Assembly: GCA_945936135.1 (NCBI GenBank) | Contig: CAMESG010000003.1 | Location: 62,001 to 126,000 of the forward strand | Direction: 5' to 3' | Source: an uncultured Mollicutes bacterium | Lineage (GTDB): Bacteria; Bacillota_I; Bacilli_A; RFN20; CAG-826 | Length of the DNA: 64,000 nt | Shown: in pieces, positions 42,339-50,573 of the stretch | How positions within the stretch are numbered: the first letter of the stretch is position 1 | Layout of the letters: each line of letters opens with the position of its first letter | The notes under the pieces: model-generated | Seen by the model: the letters and a program-made list of their open reading frames with translations, nothing else | What the model was told of the DNA's origin: nothing | Databases searched by the model: none | Made by a program: the position numbers and the translations under genes

Positions 42339-42898
42339 CGAAAGACCTCCTTATGAATTCTAAGTTTCTTCAAGGCGCGGCTATAGATCACCGAAACATT
42401 GCTGCGGCTCTTCTGCATCATCTTCCCGATTTCCTTCGAGGCATACCCCTGCAAGGAAAGGAGGACAATCGAAGTCTCTTCGACGCTTAAGAAGGAGAGA
42501 AGATCCGTTTCGATCCTTAGGTAGCTTGGACTCGGTTTAGCGGGAGCCTGTTCCAAAAGACCATCGGGATCATCTGCTTTTTGCTCTTCTCTTAAGCGAT
42601 CGTACGCTTTATTGGTCGCAATTTTCAGCAAATACGCCTTGGAATTGCGGAGGATTTCACGCGGTTTGTCGCGTTGAAGTAAAGCATGGAAGAAAGAGGC
42701 AAAGGCTTCATTAACCACTTCCTTGACGTCTTCTTCGTTACTTAGATGTCGTCCAACGGTGAAGAAGCAAAGGCGCTTATGACGTTCATAAAAGCATTCG
42801 AAAGCACGCTCTAAAAGGGCGGGGCTCCCGCTTTGCAGGCCCTTTAGAAGCAAGGCTTCATCCGTTCGCTTTTCTTGGCCGTGGCTCTCTTTTTCCAT
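42335..42898 (-). CDS. ECF-type RNA polymerase sigma factor
   Basis: The 187-residue protein has a sigma-2 region (FECFYERHKRLCFFTVGR, VVNEAFASFFHALL, LLKIATNKAYDRLREE) and a sigma-4 region (SVEETSIVLLSLQGYASKEI, KSRSNVSVIYSRALKKLR), separated by a Pro/Ala linker. It would direct RNA polymerase to its own regulon, probably including its own operon. The start at 42898 is chosen because TATATA lies 10 bases upstream and only 4 before an alternative ATG at 42904. There is no Shine-Dalgarno. The serpin gene follows with a 4-base overlap. Confidence 0.92.
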   Translation of the reverse strand: MEKESHGQEKRTDEALLLKGLQSGSPALLERAFECFYERHKRLCFFTVGRHLSNEEDVKEVVNEAFASFFHALLQRDKPREILRNSKAYLLKIATNKAYDRLREEQKADDPDGLLEQAPAKPSPSYLRIETDLLSFLSVEETSIVLLSLQGYASKEIGKMMQKSRSNVSVIYSRALKKLRIHKEVFR

Positions 42899-42904
42899 GT
42901 CCAT

Positions 42905-43479
42905 CCACTATATAGAACGAGCGAAAAGGGAAAAATGCTACAAAAAGTTTCTAAACCTTTCCACCATTTTATATTCAAGCAGACAAATATTAAGCGATAT
43001 CAAACCCTGTAGTCACAATCGCAAAGCATCGCGAGAATATGGCCTTTCTTCTCCTAACCCCGTTTTCGCTTGAAGGATTTCTCCCTTGGGATCTTTCGTT
43101 TCTTTGCAGTTCACTGAAAATTCAAATTTGTATTCTTTTTTTCAAATATTCGTTTAGATGGTCTCGAAGTCAAAAAAACGAAACAGCGCTTTTATAAGTC
43201 TACTCATATCGACATTTTCTCCGTTTCCTATTTTCAAGGTAATTTGTTTCGGGTTTTCGAGGAAGTTTGTTTCGGGTTTTCAAGGAATCAGCTAGGTATT
43301 TTAAAATAATTTCAAAGGATCAAATCCATAATGAAATGGGCGCAAATCGAAACATTCGGACATTTATTCAGCTGTCCACAAAATGAGGACAACTGAAATC
43401 CATTCACAAAGCACGAAAAAAGAGGATATTTTCAATCCTCTCAATCGTTATGTTGTCTCATGTAAGAGGTTTTAATACA
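42905..43479. other. 575-base spacer between the sigma operon promoter and the DpnII cassette
   Basis: No open frame is supported on either strand. It contains a two-copy 23-base tandem repeat at 43243-43288 and grows more AT-rich toward the right, where the repeats that flank the restriction cassette begin. It may hold the far end of whatever brought the cassette in. Confidence 0.4.
43243..43288. repeat. two-copy 23-base tandem repeat
   Basis: Units 43243-43265 and 43266-43288 begin with TTTGTTTCGGGTTTTC and differ at two positions. No function is evident. Confidence 0.6.
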
Positions 43480-43565
43480 ATTTTAGCACCCCTACCTTAA
43501 ATCGTGTAAAGTTTATCACCCTTTAAAGCAAATCGTGTAAAAATTAGCACCTTTTAGCACCCTTA
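43480..43565. repeat. left flanking repeat array of the DpnII cassette
   Basis: About three imperfect copies of a roughly 30-base unit, built from ATCGTGTAAA and TTAGCACCC separated by spacers, one with TTTAAAGCAA. The same units in the same orientation lie at 46371-46454, on the other side of the cassette. Confidence 0.7.
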
Positions 43566-44459
43566 TACTTTCTGCATTCCTTTTATTCTCTCTTCGATAT
43601 TTAAAAGTTTTTCAATTGCACCATTTTCTAAATCTTGAATGTTATAAACTGTATCTAAAACATCACAAGTTTCTTCCAAGTTGTGTCTTGCACTATTCCA
43701 TCCAATACCATCAGTGAACCAAACAAATGTAAAGCCGCTTATATTTTTAGATTCTAAAGCCAATGTTTTGTAGCTTCTAGCAGTTTCATTTAACTTAGAA
43801 CCTCCACCGCTATAAAAATTACATTCACATGCATATATTTCTCCGAAAGACCCTTTAAAAACAAAATCGAATCTCTTTTCAGTTTTATCTTGATTACTAA
43901 TTGCAGATAAATCTAATCCAAACTTTTTTTCAACTTCAGATTTATTTAATTCTTTAAAATATGTTTTATCTTTTTCTAAGCCAGCTCTTATAAGATAAGA
44001 TTCAACCAAATCTTCCATGGCATCACCGGTTCGATTCTTTCTACCATTTGTATCCATTCCAACTTCAACACCCAAGACATAATCAACCAGATTATTAATA
44101 ATATGGTTTTGAAGCAAATCAAATAGTCCACAATTCTTCATAAATAAAGCATATTGATCAACTGAATAATTCATTTTTATAAAATTGAAAACATATGTTT
44201 CCTTAGAATCAATAATCTTTATTTCTTTTTCTCTTTTTGCTAAAAGAATAGGTATTGCTTTAATCACCTCTGGATATTTAATTATCAGAGATTTAAATTC
44301 GTTTTCAATATTTCTTGATCCAATAAGTGAGTTTAAAATATTCAACTCGACTTTCAATTTATTTACATTTTCATATACTTTTTCAAAATCAGTATAATAG
44401 CCCCAAGTAGCAATACTATCTTTCATAGTTAATAACCATGATTCAAAATTCTTTTTCAT
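43563..44459 (-). CDS. dpnB: DpnII-type restriction endonuclease (GATC)
   Basis: The 298-residue enzyme resembles R.DpnII/MboI-type nucleases. It has SWLLTMKDSIATWGYYTDF, NGRKNRTGDAMEDLVESYL, and a PD-(D/E)xK-like core with KRFDFVFKGSFGEIYACECN followed by FYSGGGSKLNETARSYKTL. It should cut unmethylated GATC in double-stranded DNA. It is the last gene of the dpnM-dpnA-dpnB order and abuts the dpnA-like gene without a gap. Its codon use is AT-rich compared with the core genes, consistent with horizontal acquisition. Confidence 0.88.
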   Translation of the reverse strand: MKKNFESWLLTMKDSIATWGYYTDFEKVYENVNKLKVELNILNSLIGSRNIENEFKSLIIKYPEVIKAIPILLAKREKEIKIIDSKETYVFNFIKMNYSVDQYALFMKNCGLFDLLQNHIINNLVDYVLGVEVGMDTNGRKNRTGDAMEDLVESYLIRAGLEKDKTYFKELNKSEVEKKFGLDLSAISNQDKTEKRFDFVFKGSFGEIYACECNFYSGGGSKLNETARSYKTLALESKNISGFTFVWFTDGIGWNSARHNLEETCDVLDTVYNIQDLENGAIEKLLNIEERIKGMQKV

Positions 44460-45239
44460 TTATTTAACTCCTTTCGCTTCTTGATATCTTTTTAATGTAA
44501 CGTCTAAATATGCTTTTTCAATATCAATTCCAATGTATTTTCTATTCAAAATTGAAGCAACAATACCAGTTGTCCCACTTCCATTAAACGGATCTAAGAT
44601 TAAATCCCCTTCTTTTGTGGAAGCTAATATTATTCGTTCAAGAACTGATATTGGTTTTTGCGTTGGATGCTTTCCATATTTTTTCTCATCTTTTTTAGGA
44701 AGATTTAATGTCCATACATCCTTCATTTGCTTTCCGTTATTTATTTCTTTCATTAATTCGTAATTGAAATAATGTTTTCCTTTTTTCCCTTTGTCACTGA
44801 TTTTTCTAGCCCATAAAATTGTTTCAGTCGAATTAGTGAAACATCTACAAGCTAGATTAGGAGTTGGATTTGGTTTTTGCCATGTAATGTTGTTAATAAT
44901 TGAAAAGCCTTCTAATTCAAGCGCCACCCCAACTGAATAGATATTATGAAAAGTCCCGCTAATCCATATAGTTCCATCATCTTTAAGAACTTTCCTGCAA
45001 GCTCTTATCCATTTTCGATTAAAATTAAGTTTCTCTTTTGACGAAATACATTTATCCCATTCGGCTTTATCAACTGATACTTGTCTACCAGAGTGGCAAG
45101 AAACGCCACCACTAGATAAAAAATAAGGTGGATCAGCGAATATCATATCAATAGATTTTTCACCAATCTTTTTTAATACTTTTAGGCAATCACCAAAATA
45201 TAAAGTAAAATCCTTATCTTTAAAATAGATGTTATTCAT
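44460..45239 (-). CDS. dpnA: DpnA-like adenine-N6 DNA methyltransferase
   Basis: The 259-residue beta-class methyltransferase has the catalytic motif DMIFADPPYFLSSGG near residue 32. The SAM-binding motif LILDPFNGSGTTGIVA lies in the C-terminal part, and KHPTQKPISVLERII lies before it. In the pneumococcal DpnII system DpnA methylates GATC also in single-stranded DNA, protecting incoming DNA during transformation. The gene overlaps dpnM by 8 bases and is followed directly by the endonuclease gene. The ribosome site is inside dpnM. Confidence 0.92.
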   Translation of the reverse strand: MNNIYFKDKDFTLYFGDCLKVLKKIGEKSIDMIFADPPYFLSSGGVSCHSGRQVSVDKAEWDKCISSKEKLNFNRKWIRACRKVLKDDGTIWISGTFHNIYSVGVALELEGFSIINNITWQKPNPTPNLACRCFTNSTETILWARKISDKGKKGKHYFNYELMKEINNGKQMKDVWTLNLPKKDEKKYGKHPTQKPISVLERIILASTKEGDLILDPFNGSGTTGIVASILNRKYIGIDIEKAYLDVTLKRYQEAKGVK

Positions 45240-46059
45240 AATTAGTAATAATCACCTCTTTAACATTGCCTCTTCCATCAGCTTTAGAATTTATCATTCT
45301 TTTTGCTTCTACAATATGAATGTTAAAATCTTTGTACAATTCTCTAATAAAATCTGTGTTGTGATTACTAAGCATCACATATACTCCTTTATTTGATAAT
45401 GCTTTATATACATTTGATAAGCGAACTTGTTCATCTTTTTCAAAAGGATTTTTAGCATAAGAAGTGAATGAATTTTTATTATCCCAAGTGTCATAAGGTG
45501 GATCAAAATACACAAAATCACCCTTTTTTGCATTTCTTACAGCTTCTTCAAAATCACCATTCAAAATTTCATAGCTCGATGAGTTGAAGAAATTATATAA
45601 ATCATTAAGATTAGACTCTTCAAAACATGTTACTTTTTTCTTTTTTCCAGAAGGAACGTTAAAATAACCCTTAGCGTTTACTCTATATAAGCCATTGAAA
45701 CACGCCTTATTTAAATAAATCATTCTTGCCGCTCTAGCATGGCGAGGTAATTCAACAAAGTCTTTTGATTTATCTAACTCTCTAACTTGATAATAATGTT
45801 CTTCTGAATGTTCATTTTCATGAACTTTTAACGATTCTTTTAGAAGTTCAAAATCGCTTTTATTCGTTAATGATTTATATGCCTCAATTAATTCAGAATT
45901 AAAATCGTTAATCGTAAATTCTTTTGGCTTAATCTCAAATAAAAGAGCACCACCACCAACAAAAGGTTCAAAATATCGATTGTATTCTTTTGGCATTAAT
46001 TCCTTTATTTTAGATAATAACTGGGTTTTCCCACCAGCCCATTTAACAAAAGGATGCAT
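45232..46059 (-). CDS. dpnM: DpnM/Dam-like adenine-N6 DNA methyltransferase
   Basis: The 275-residue alpha-class (D12) enzyme begins MHPFVKWAGGKTQLL, the SAM-binding motif of Dam, followed by YFEPFVGGGALLFEI, the catalytic DFVYFDPPYDTWD near residue 180 and VYVMLSNHNTDFI. It methylates adenine in GATC on double-stranded DNA and protects the host from the endonuclease encoded two genes later. It starts one base after the stop of the HTH gene. Two GATC methylases with distinct folds plus the nuclease exactly reproduce the DpnII arrangement. Confidence 0.93.
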   Translation of the reverse strand: MHPFVKWAGGKTQLLSKIKELMPKEYNRYFEPFVGGGALLFEIKPKEFTINDFNSELIEAYKSLTNKSDFELLKESLKVHENEHSEEHYYQVRELDKSKDFVELPRHARAARMIYLNKACFNGLYRVNAKGYFNVPSGKKKKVTCFEESNLNDLYNFFNSSSYEILNGDFEEAVRNAKKGDFVYFDPPYDTWDNKNSFTSYAKNPFEKDEQVRLSNVYKALSNKGVYVMLSNHNTDFIRELYKDFNIHIVEAKRMINSKADGRGNVKEVIITNYE

Positions 46060-46060
46060 A

Positions 46061-46264
46061 TTATAACGCCTCCATATCTATGTTATTTTCTTTGCATATC
46101 TTAGCAAGTTTACGCTTTGCTTTCATAGTCGGTTCAAAATGACCTTGTTCCCATCTATTAACTGATGCAAAAGATACCTCAATCATCTCAGCTAATTCTT
46201 CTTGAGTTAAAAACAATTTACTTCTTAATGTCTTAATTATTTTTGGCCAATTCATTATTATCAC
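46061..46264 (-). CDS. XRE-type controller protein of the restriction-modification cassette
   Basis: The 67-residue protein is a bare Cro/C1 helix-turn-helix: WPKIIKTLRSKLFLTQEELA, MIEVSFASVNRWEQGHFEPT, then a closing helix. It lies first in the operon, one base before dpnM, in the position of C proteins that delay nuclease expression until methylation is complete. It probably binds its own promoter region at 46265-46330. Confidence 0.85.
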   Translation of the reverse strand: MIIMNWPKIIKTLRSKLFLTQEELAEMIEVSFASVNRWEQGHFEPTMKAKRKLAKICKENNIDMEAL

Positions 46265-46370
46265 CTACTCGTAAATTATATAACACTTTTATAATTATTT
46301 AAAGACTAGCAAGTAATTTATCTTAAATATTTTCTAATATCAAAATCACCAATATAAGTCGAGCAAAATC

Positions 46371-46454
46371 AAATCGTGTTAAATCGTGTAATTTTTAGCA
46401 CCCTTGCTTGTAATCGTGTAAAAATCTTAGCACCCTTAAAGCAAATCGTGTAAA
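46371..46454. repeat. right flanking repeat array of the DpnII cassette
   Basis: At least three copies of ATCGTGT(A/T)A with TTAGCACCC between them, ending in CTTAAAGCAAATCGTGTAAA. The same units and orientation occur at 43480-43565. Between 46265 and 46371 lies the AT-rich promoter region of the cassette. Confidence 0.7.
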
Positions 46455-46587
46455 TCATAATAATTGATTATCATCAGACCCCTGCGGTTCAAACCTTTTT
46501 GATAGAAAAAATGCAATTTTATGTTGAAATCCTTTATTTTTCCATAAAAAAGTCCGATATTATCGTATCAGACCTATTTGCATCAAA

Positions 46588-46661
46588 TGGCAGGAGCAGA
46601 AGGAATCGAACCCTCGTTAACGGTTTTGGAGACCGCTGTTCTACCATTGAACCATGCTCCT
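46588..46661 (-). tRNA. tRNA-Trp (anticodon CCA)
   Basis: Acceptor AGGAGCA pairs with TGCTCCT, loop CTCCAAA has anticodon CCA, T arm GGGTTCGATTCC, and CCA is encoded. Only the CCA anticodon is seen, in line with TGA being a stop codon. Confidence 0.95.
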
Positions 46662-46684
46662 AGGTCGGCTTTCGCCGAGCGCTA

Positions 46685-47101
46685 TTATAAGCCTTTCGCG
46701 ATTTTGCTGACAAGACCCATGTCGACCAAGCCATCGTAATTCGCTTTGAAGTGTTTCATGACGAAGGGAATCGTCTTGTTATCCAAACTATCGATAATGG
46801 AACGAATCTCTTCTTCGCTAAGCATCTTCGGCAAGAAGGAAGAGATCGCGTCGTATTGACGTTGCGTGTTCGCCGCATCTTCTTCTCTTCCCGCGGCATG
46901 ATACCCGTTCTGCTCTTCTTCGAGTTCTTTCGCGAACTTTTGGATCATGCGCACAATATCCGCATCGGTGATCTCTTTGTTCGAACCGCTTGTGAGCGCT
47001 TCTTGGTAACGCGAGATGAGGATGCTATAGGCGCCGCGGACGACGCTGTCCCTAGCCTTTAAGGCCTCCATCGAGGCTTTCTTGATTTGATCGATCAACA
47101 T
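46685..47101 (-). CDS. yqeY: GatB/YqeY domain protein
   Basis: The 138-residue protein is a stand-alone homologue of the tRNA-binding tail of aspartyl/glutamyl-tRNA amidotransferase subunit B. Hallmarks are KARDSVVRGAYSILISRYQE, DADIVRMIQKFAKELEEE and QYDAISSFLPKMLSEEEIRS. The molecular role is not established; it probably binds tRNA. An AAAGGAGA site is present. It follows trkH by 15 bases and could share its transcript. Confidence 0.92.
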   Translation of the reverse strand: MLIDQIKKASMEALKARDSVVRGAYSILISRYQEALTSGSNKEITDADIVRMIQKFAKELEEEQNGYHAAGREEDAANTQRQYDAISSFLPKMLSEEEIRSIIDSLDNKTIPFVMKHFKANYDGLVDMGLVSKIAKGL

Positions 47102-47116
47102 AAAGATCTCCTTTTC

Positions 47117-48811
47117 TTAAGATGGTTGCAGATTTGAATGCTCCGCCTTGCGCTTTCCGCGAGCGTATTTGATCTCTTCCCCGACGTTAGAAGCCGCATA
47201 GAAGATCGGCATGATCTCCAAACGTCCAAGGAACATACAGATCGTTAAGATCCAAATCGTTAAGTTATAGGCCCAGCTTTGGGCACCGAAGATCGCGCGA
47301 TACGCGAGGAAGTCGCTGACGCCATAGCCGGTGTTCGAGGCCGCCGATACCACGTTATAAAGCACCGTCGGCAAATCCATTTGGGTATAAGGCTTATCCC
47401 CATCCGGGGCCAGCACGCCAAGCAAGGTCGCGCCAATCACGAGCAGAAGGAAGAGCAAGCCGTAATGGTAAGCTTCCGAAACCGTGTCTTCGTCGAGTTC
47501 GTTTCGTTTCCCATAGCGATAGGTCACTTTAGGACGAAGTTGATGGGCGCTTAAGAAGCGATAACGCAAGGAATAATACAAAGACTTGATCGTGACGACC
47601 ACGCGGTACTGTTTCAAGCCACCGCCCGTGGAACCGACGCCACCACCCATGAACATCATGAGGATCGAAGCGAAGAACAAAGGCTTCCCTAACGCCATGA
47701 AGGTTGGAAGATCCGTATTCGAGAAGCCTGACGTTGTCGCGCTTCCCACAAGATAAAAGGCCACGTGCATCGCCGCTTTATCCAAAGGAACCTCGGGGTT
47801 TTGATGCCATTCTAGAAGCAAGAAGCCCCCGAATGAGAAGGCGAATAGAATCAAGAAGGATAAGATCCCAAAGATCGTTTCATCATCGCGGAAGAATTTC
47901 TTGAACTTGCCCGAAAGGAAGAACGTATGAAGAACGAAGCTCACCGCGGAAAGAGTGACAAGCACCATCATGGTAATCTCAACCCCAACAAAATTCATGG
48001 GGAAGACGGCTCCGTTGCCGTATTCCATCACGCGAATCCCGTTCTCTAAATGATAGTTGAGGATCTCGCCTTCATAAGCTTCGTAGAAGGCGATGTTGCT
48101 TGAACGCAAGGAAAGACCGCCGCTAGATAAAGCGCACATCGAAATGTTGAAGGCGTCAAATAATGGCAAGCCAAAGAACCAAAGAACCAAGGCGCCAAGG
48201 ACCATGTAAACCGAGTAGATTCCTAGAATAACTTGGGTGGTTTTACGCAACGAAGCAAGGATGCGATCGTTATGTCCTTCCCCTTGATAGAGCGCCATGG
48301 AGGTATTGCCGCCAAGCAAAGAGGCGAGGATCAAGACAAAGCCGACGCCGCCAATGAATTGGAACCAGGAACGGGAGAAAGTATAAACGTGGGGACAAAA
48401 CGCCCCCGGCGTATCCAAGAAATCCTTGAAGACGTTCAAGCCGGTCGTCGAATAGGCAGAGGTAACTTCAAAAACGGCCTCGCTGAAGGTCATCTCCATC
48501 TGTCCGCGAATTCCGGCGATGAACATCGGGGCAGCACCACTTAGGATCGCGATCAACCAGACCAAAATCAAAAGCATCGAGTCTTGGTGACGGGCGAACT
48601 TCGCGCGGCGGCGTTTGAAAAGGAAGATGAAATAAAGGATGGTCCCGAGGACGATATCAATGCCTACGGGTAAAAGGAAATTGAACCAGCACTCCCATTC
48701 CCCAGGATAGAACATCATGAGCATCGGCACCGCGGAGATGATGCCGACGAGGATCATGAAAACCCCTAGGTAGCCTAGGACCATAGAAGTTCCGGACGTC
48801 TCTTTCCTCAC
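47117..48811 (-). CDS. trkH: TrkH/KtrB-type potassium channel subunit
   Basis: The 564-residue membrane protein has four repeated pore motifs. SAYSTTGLNVF, CALSSGGLSLR, SATTSGFSNTD and SAASNTGYGVSD each precede a hydrophobic helix and supply the selectivity-filter glycines. KARFARHQDSMLLI and GVGSTGGGLKQYRVVV are family blocks. It admits K+ (possibly Na+ coupled) under control of the TrkA subunits. It starts with GTG overlapping the trkA stop (GTGA), so it is translationally coupled. Confidence 0.95.
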   Translation of the reverse strand: MRKETSGTSMVLGYLGVFMILVGIISAVPMLMMFYPGEWECWFNFLLPVGIDIVLGTILYFIFLFKRRRAKFARHQDSMLLILVWLIAILSGAAPMFIAGIRGQMEMTFSEAVFEVTSAYSTTGLNVFKDFLDTPGAFCPHVYTFSRSWFQFIGGVGFVLILASLLGGNTSMALYQGEGHNDRILASLRKTTQVILGIYSVYMVLGALVLWFFGLPLFDAFNISMCALSSGGLSLRSSNIAFYEAYEGEILNYHLENGIRVMEYGNGAVFPMNFVGVEITMMVLVTLSAVSFVLHTFFLSGKFKKFFRDDETIFGILSFLILFAFSFGGFLLLEWHQNPEVPLDKAAMHVAFYLVGSATTSGFSNTDLPTFMALGKPLFFASILMMFMGGGVGSTGGGLKQYRVVVTIKSLYYSLRYRFLSAHQLRPKVTYRYGKRNELDEDTVSEAYHYGLLFLLLVIGATLLGVLAPDGDKPYTQMDLPTVLYNVVSAASNTGYGVSDFLAYRAIFGAQSWAYNLTIWILTICMFLGRLEIMPIFYAASNVGEEIKYARGKRKAEHSNLQPS

Positions 48812-49536
48812 TGCTCCGCCTTCTTTCGAGCGCCAGCTTTCTTCTCGACGGCTTTCTTCACTTTGGTAGGCATAGTTTCCATTGAGAGGAAACGAGAGAC
48901 TTTTGCACTATTTTCAGGTGCGCAAACGTAAAGCAAAACGTCCATCGGCTGCAAGACGATGTCGCCGTTAGGAATGATGACTTGATAGTCTCGCTTGATC
49001 GCGGCGATCGAGGCAATCTTGTTTGGGAAGCGAATATCGCGGATCTTTTGATTGGCGATGAAGTGACGAGAGAGGACCGTGAACTCCGTGACGTTGATCT
49101 TGTCATTATCGATGGACAAGGTCTTGACCAAGGATTCCATGCTCGATTCGTTGCGGATCGATTGAGCGAGAAGATAGGTCGAAGAAAGAACGGAATCGAT
49201 GCCCATCTTCTTGTAGATGTCGACGTTCTTCGGGTTGTTCACGACACAGATGCATTTCTTGACGTTGAACACCTTTTTAGCAAGCAAGCAGGAGGCAAAG
49301 TTATCCGTATCAACGGAGCAAAGGGAAATAAAGATGTCGGCATCATAGACGCCCGCTTCTTCAAGGATGTACTTCCGCCACGGGTCGCCGCAAGTAACCG
49401 GGACGCAGCAGCGCTTCAAAAGGAGATCCGTCACTTGCCGATTGCCATTAATGACGATCAATTCGTTTTCCTTTCCCTTGAACATGGAAAGGATGAATTC
49501 GGCTTGGGAATCTCCGCCAGCGATGACGATTTTCAT
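48808..49536 (-). CDS. trkA: TrkA protein with RCK_N and RCK_C domains
   Basis: The 242-residue cytosolic regulator has a nucleotide-binding Rossmann start MKIVIAGGDSQAEFILSMF, VTCGDPWRKYILEEAGV, DADIFISLCSVDTDNF and an RCK_C domain (RHFIANQKIRDIRFPNKIAS). It ends in a Lys/Ala-rich tail. It would gate TrkH in response to ATP/ADP or NAD(H), and RCK_C domains of this type can bind c-di-AMP. The start overlaps the preceding RCK gene by 4 bases. The tail KVKKAVEKKAGARKKAEQ is unusual. Confidence 0.9.
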   Translation of the reverse strand: MKIVIAGGDSQAEFILSMFKGKENELIVINGNRQVTDLLLKRCCVPVTCGDPWRKYILEEAGVYDADIFISLCSVDTDNFASCLLAKKVFNVKKCICVVNNPKNVDIYKKMGIDSVLSSTYLLAQSIRNESSMESLVKTLSIDNDKINVTEFTVLSRHFIANQKIRDIRFPNKIASIAAIKRDYQVIIPNGDIVLQPMDVLLYVCAPENSAKVSRFLSMETMPTKVKKAVEKKAGARKKAEQ

Positions 49537-49949
49537 TCTTCTTCACCTCCGGTTTTATAGGCGTTATAGCGCGACCGCGAAAGCTGGAACGGATAGATGG
49601 CCTTAACTGGCATCCCTTGGACGAGATAGCCTTTGTCCGGATCATCGAAACGAACGAAGATTCGCGGTACTTCGTAATGTTTGGCGCAAAGATAGGTGAC
49701 CAATAGGTTGATGTTGTCGTCGCCCGTGGTGATTACAACTTCCCTCGCGTTTTGGATCCCGGCATCTTCTAAGCATTCCAAAGAGGTGCAATCCCCCGTG
49801 GAGAAAATACCAGAAAAAGAGTCATCCAAGCGCGCTTGGGAGGCCTTGTTGCTATCAAGGACAATGACGTCCTCTCCTTTGCGAGAGTTCTCATTGGCGA
49901 TGGAAGAGCCAAGCCTTCCGCAACCAATGACGATCGTCTTGTTTCTCAT
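49533..49949 (-). CDS. short TrkA paralogue with RCK_N domain only
   Basis: The 138-residue protein has a complete Rossmann motif (KTIVIGCGRLGSSIANENS), GIFSTGDCTSLECLEDAGI and AREVVITTGDDNINLLV, but ends right after the RCK_N domain (FQLSRSRYNAYKTGGEEE). TrkH is therefore served by two unequal RCK proteins that may form heteromeric gating rings (inference). A -10 element lies six to eight bases before ATG and partly overlaps the stop of the upstream gene. No Shine-Dalgarno is seen. Confidence 0.88.
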   Translation of the reverse strand: MRNKTIVIGCGRLGSSIANENSRKGEDVIVLDSNKASQARLDDSFSGIFSTGDCTSLECLEDAGIQNAREVVITTGDDNINLLVTYLCAKHYEVPRIFVRFDDPDKGYLVQGMPVKAIYPFQLSRSRYNAYKTGGEEE

Positions 49950-49955
49950 AGGGCG

Positions 49956-49963
49956 ATATTATA
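49956..49963 (-). promoter_or_regulatory. -10 element for a leaderless mRNA
   Basis: TATAATAT on the minus strand contains TAATAT six bases and TATAAT eight bases before ATG at 49949. It overlaps the end of the upstream gene. Confidence 0.5.
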
Positions 49964-50567
49964 TATCGGTTTTTAAATTAGGCAATGTACCGAACAAAGG
50001 GAGGGATTCTCGGATCTCGATTTCCGGCGTAACCTTCGATATCTCCTCGTATTTTGCTTTCGTGATCTTCTTCTTCAATCCCTCGAAACCAAAATCCGCA
50101 TATTGTTGAAGGCACCATTCGATGAACGTTTTCGACCGCTCGGTCATGATGTAAGCGTCTTGGTATCTCCGAAAATAGGCAACAGGGCGAGAGGGTTCAA
50201 AGTCCTTTGGGGAATAGCAATACGAGGCGCTTAAAACGTCGGCGACATATTCCATCGCCCAGTTCCAAGGCATGGACTTATTGATAATTCGCCCTGCGAA
50301 AAAATCCGTCCAATATTCCCAGTGGTGTTTGTTTCTCCGAACGTGATGTTGGCAGACCGTGGAGAAATAGTCGTTGCGCAGACGCTCTTCGTAAACGGGG
50401 CTATGATCCCCGACGTAATACTTCGCCGAAGTAAGGAATTCCGTCTTGCCGAATTTCGAAAGGTCATGCCGTAACGCTTGGAAGAAAATGCCAAAATGGG
50501 CAGCGTTCACGATCACGTGATGACGGTGCCTGCAGACAAGGGAAAAATGCTTCCAAACGTGACCCAT
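49959..50567 (-). CDS. DUF5662 family protein
   Basis: The 202-residue His-rich protein begins MGHVWKHFSLVCRHRHHVIV and contains FQALRHDLSKFGKTEF, CQHHVRRNKHHWEYW and MEYVADVLSASYCY, spaced like an HD-type metal site (H...HD...H...D). This corresponds to the DUF5662 family; hydrolase activity is possible but unproven. It begins six bases after the stop of the glycerophosphodiesterase gene and has no own promoter in view. Confidence 0.75.
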   Translation of the reverse strand: MGHVWKHFSLVCRHRHHVIVNAAHFGIFFQALRHDLSKFGKTEFLTSAKYYVGDHSPVYEERLRNDYFSTVCQHHVRRNKHHWEYWTDFFAGRIINKSMPWNWAMEYVADVLSASYCYSPKDFEPSRPVAYFRRYQDAYIMTERSKTFIEWCLQQYADFGFEGLKKKITKAKYEEISKVTPEIEIRESLPLFGTLPNLKTDI

Positions 50568-50573
50568 AGATCG

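Noticed and set aside
42905-43479. Non-coding RNA or regulatory element upstream of the sigma-serpin operon
   Set aside because: Only a two-copy 23-base repeat and AT-rich sequence are seen; no conserved RNA shape or terminator was recognised.
43480-46454. CRISPR-like repeats around the restriction cassette
   Set aside because: Units are imperfect, spacers are short and partly shared, and no cas genes are present; they are short direct repeat arrays.
43480-46454. IS21-type multiple terminal repeats around the DpnII cassette
   Set aside because: In an IS the end repeats would be inverted relative to each other; here they have the same orientation and no istA/istB trace is found.
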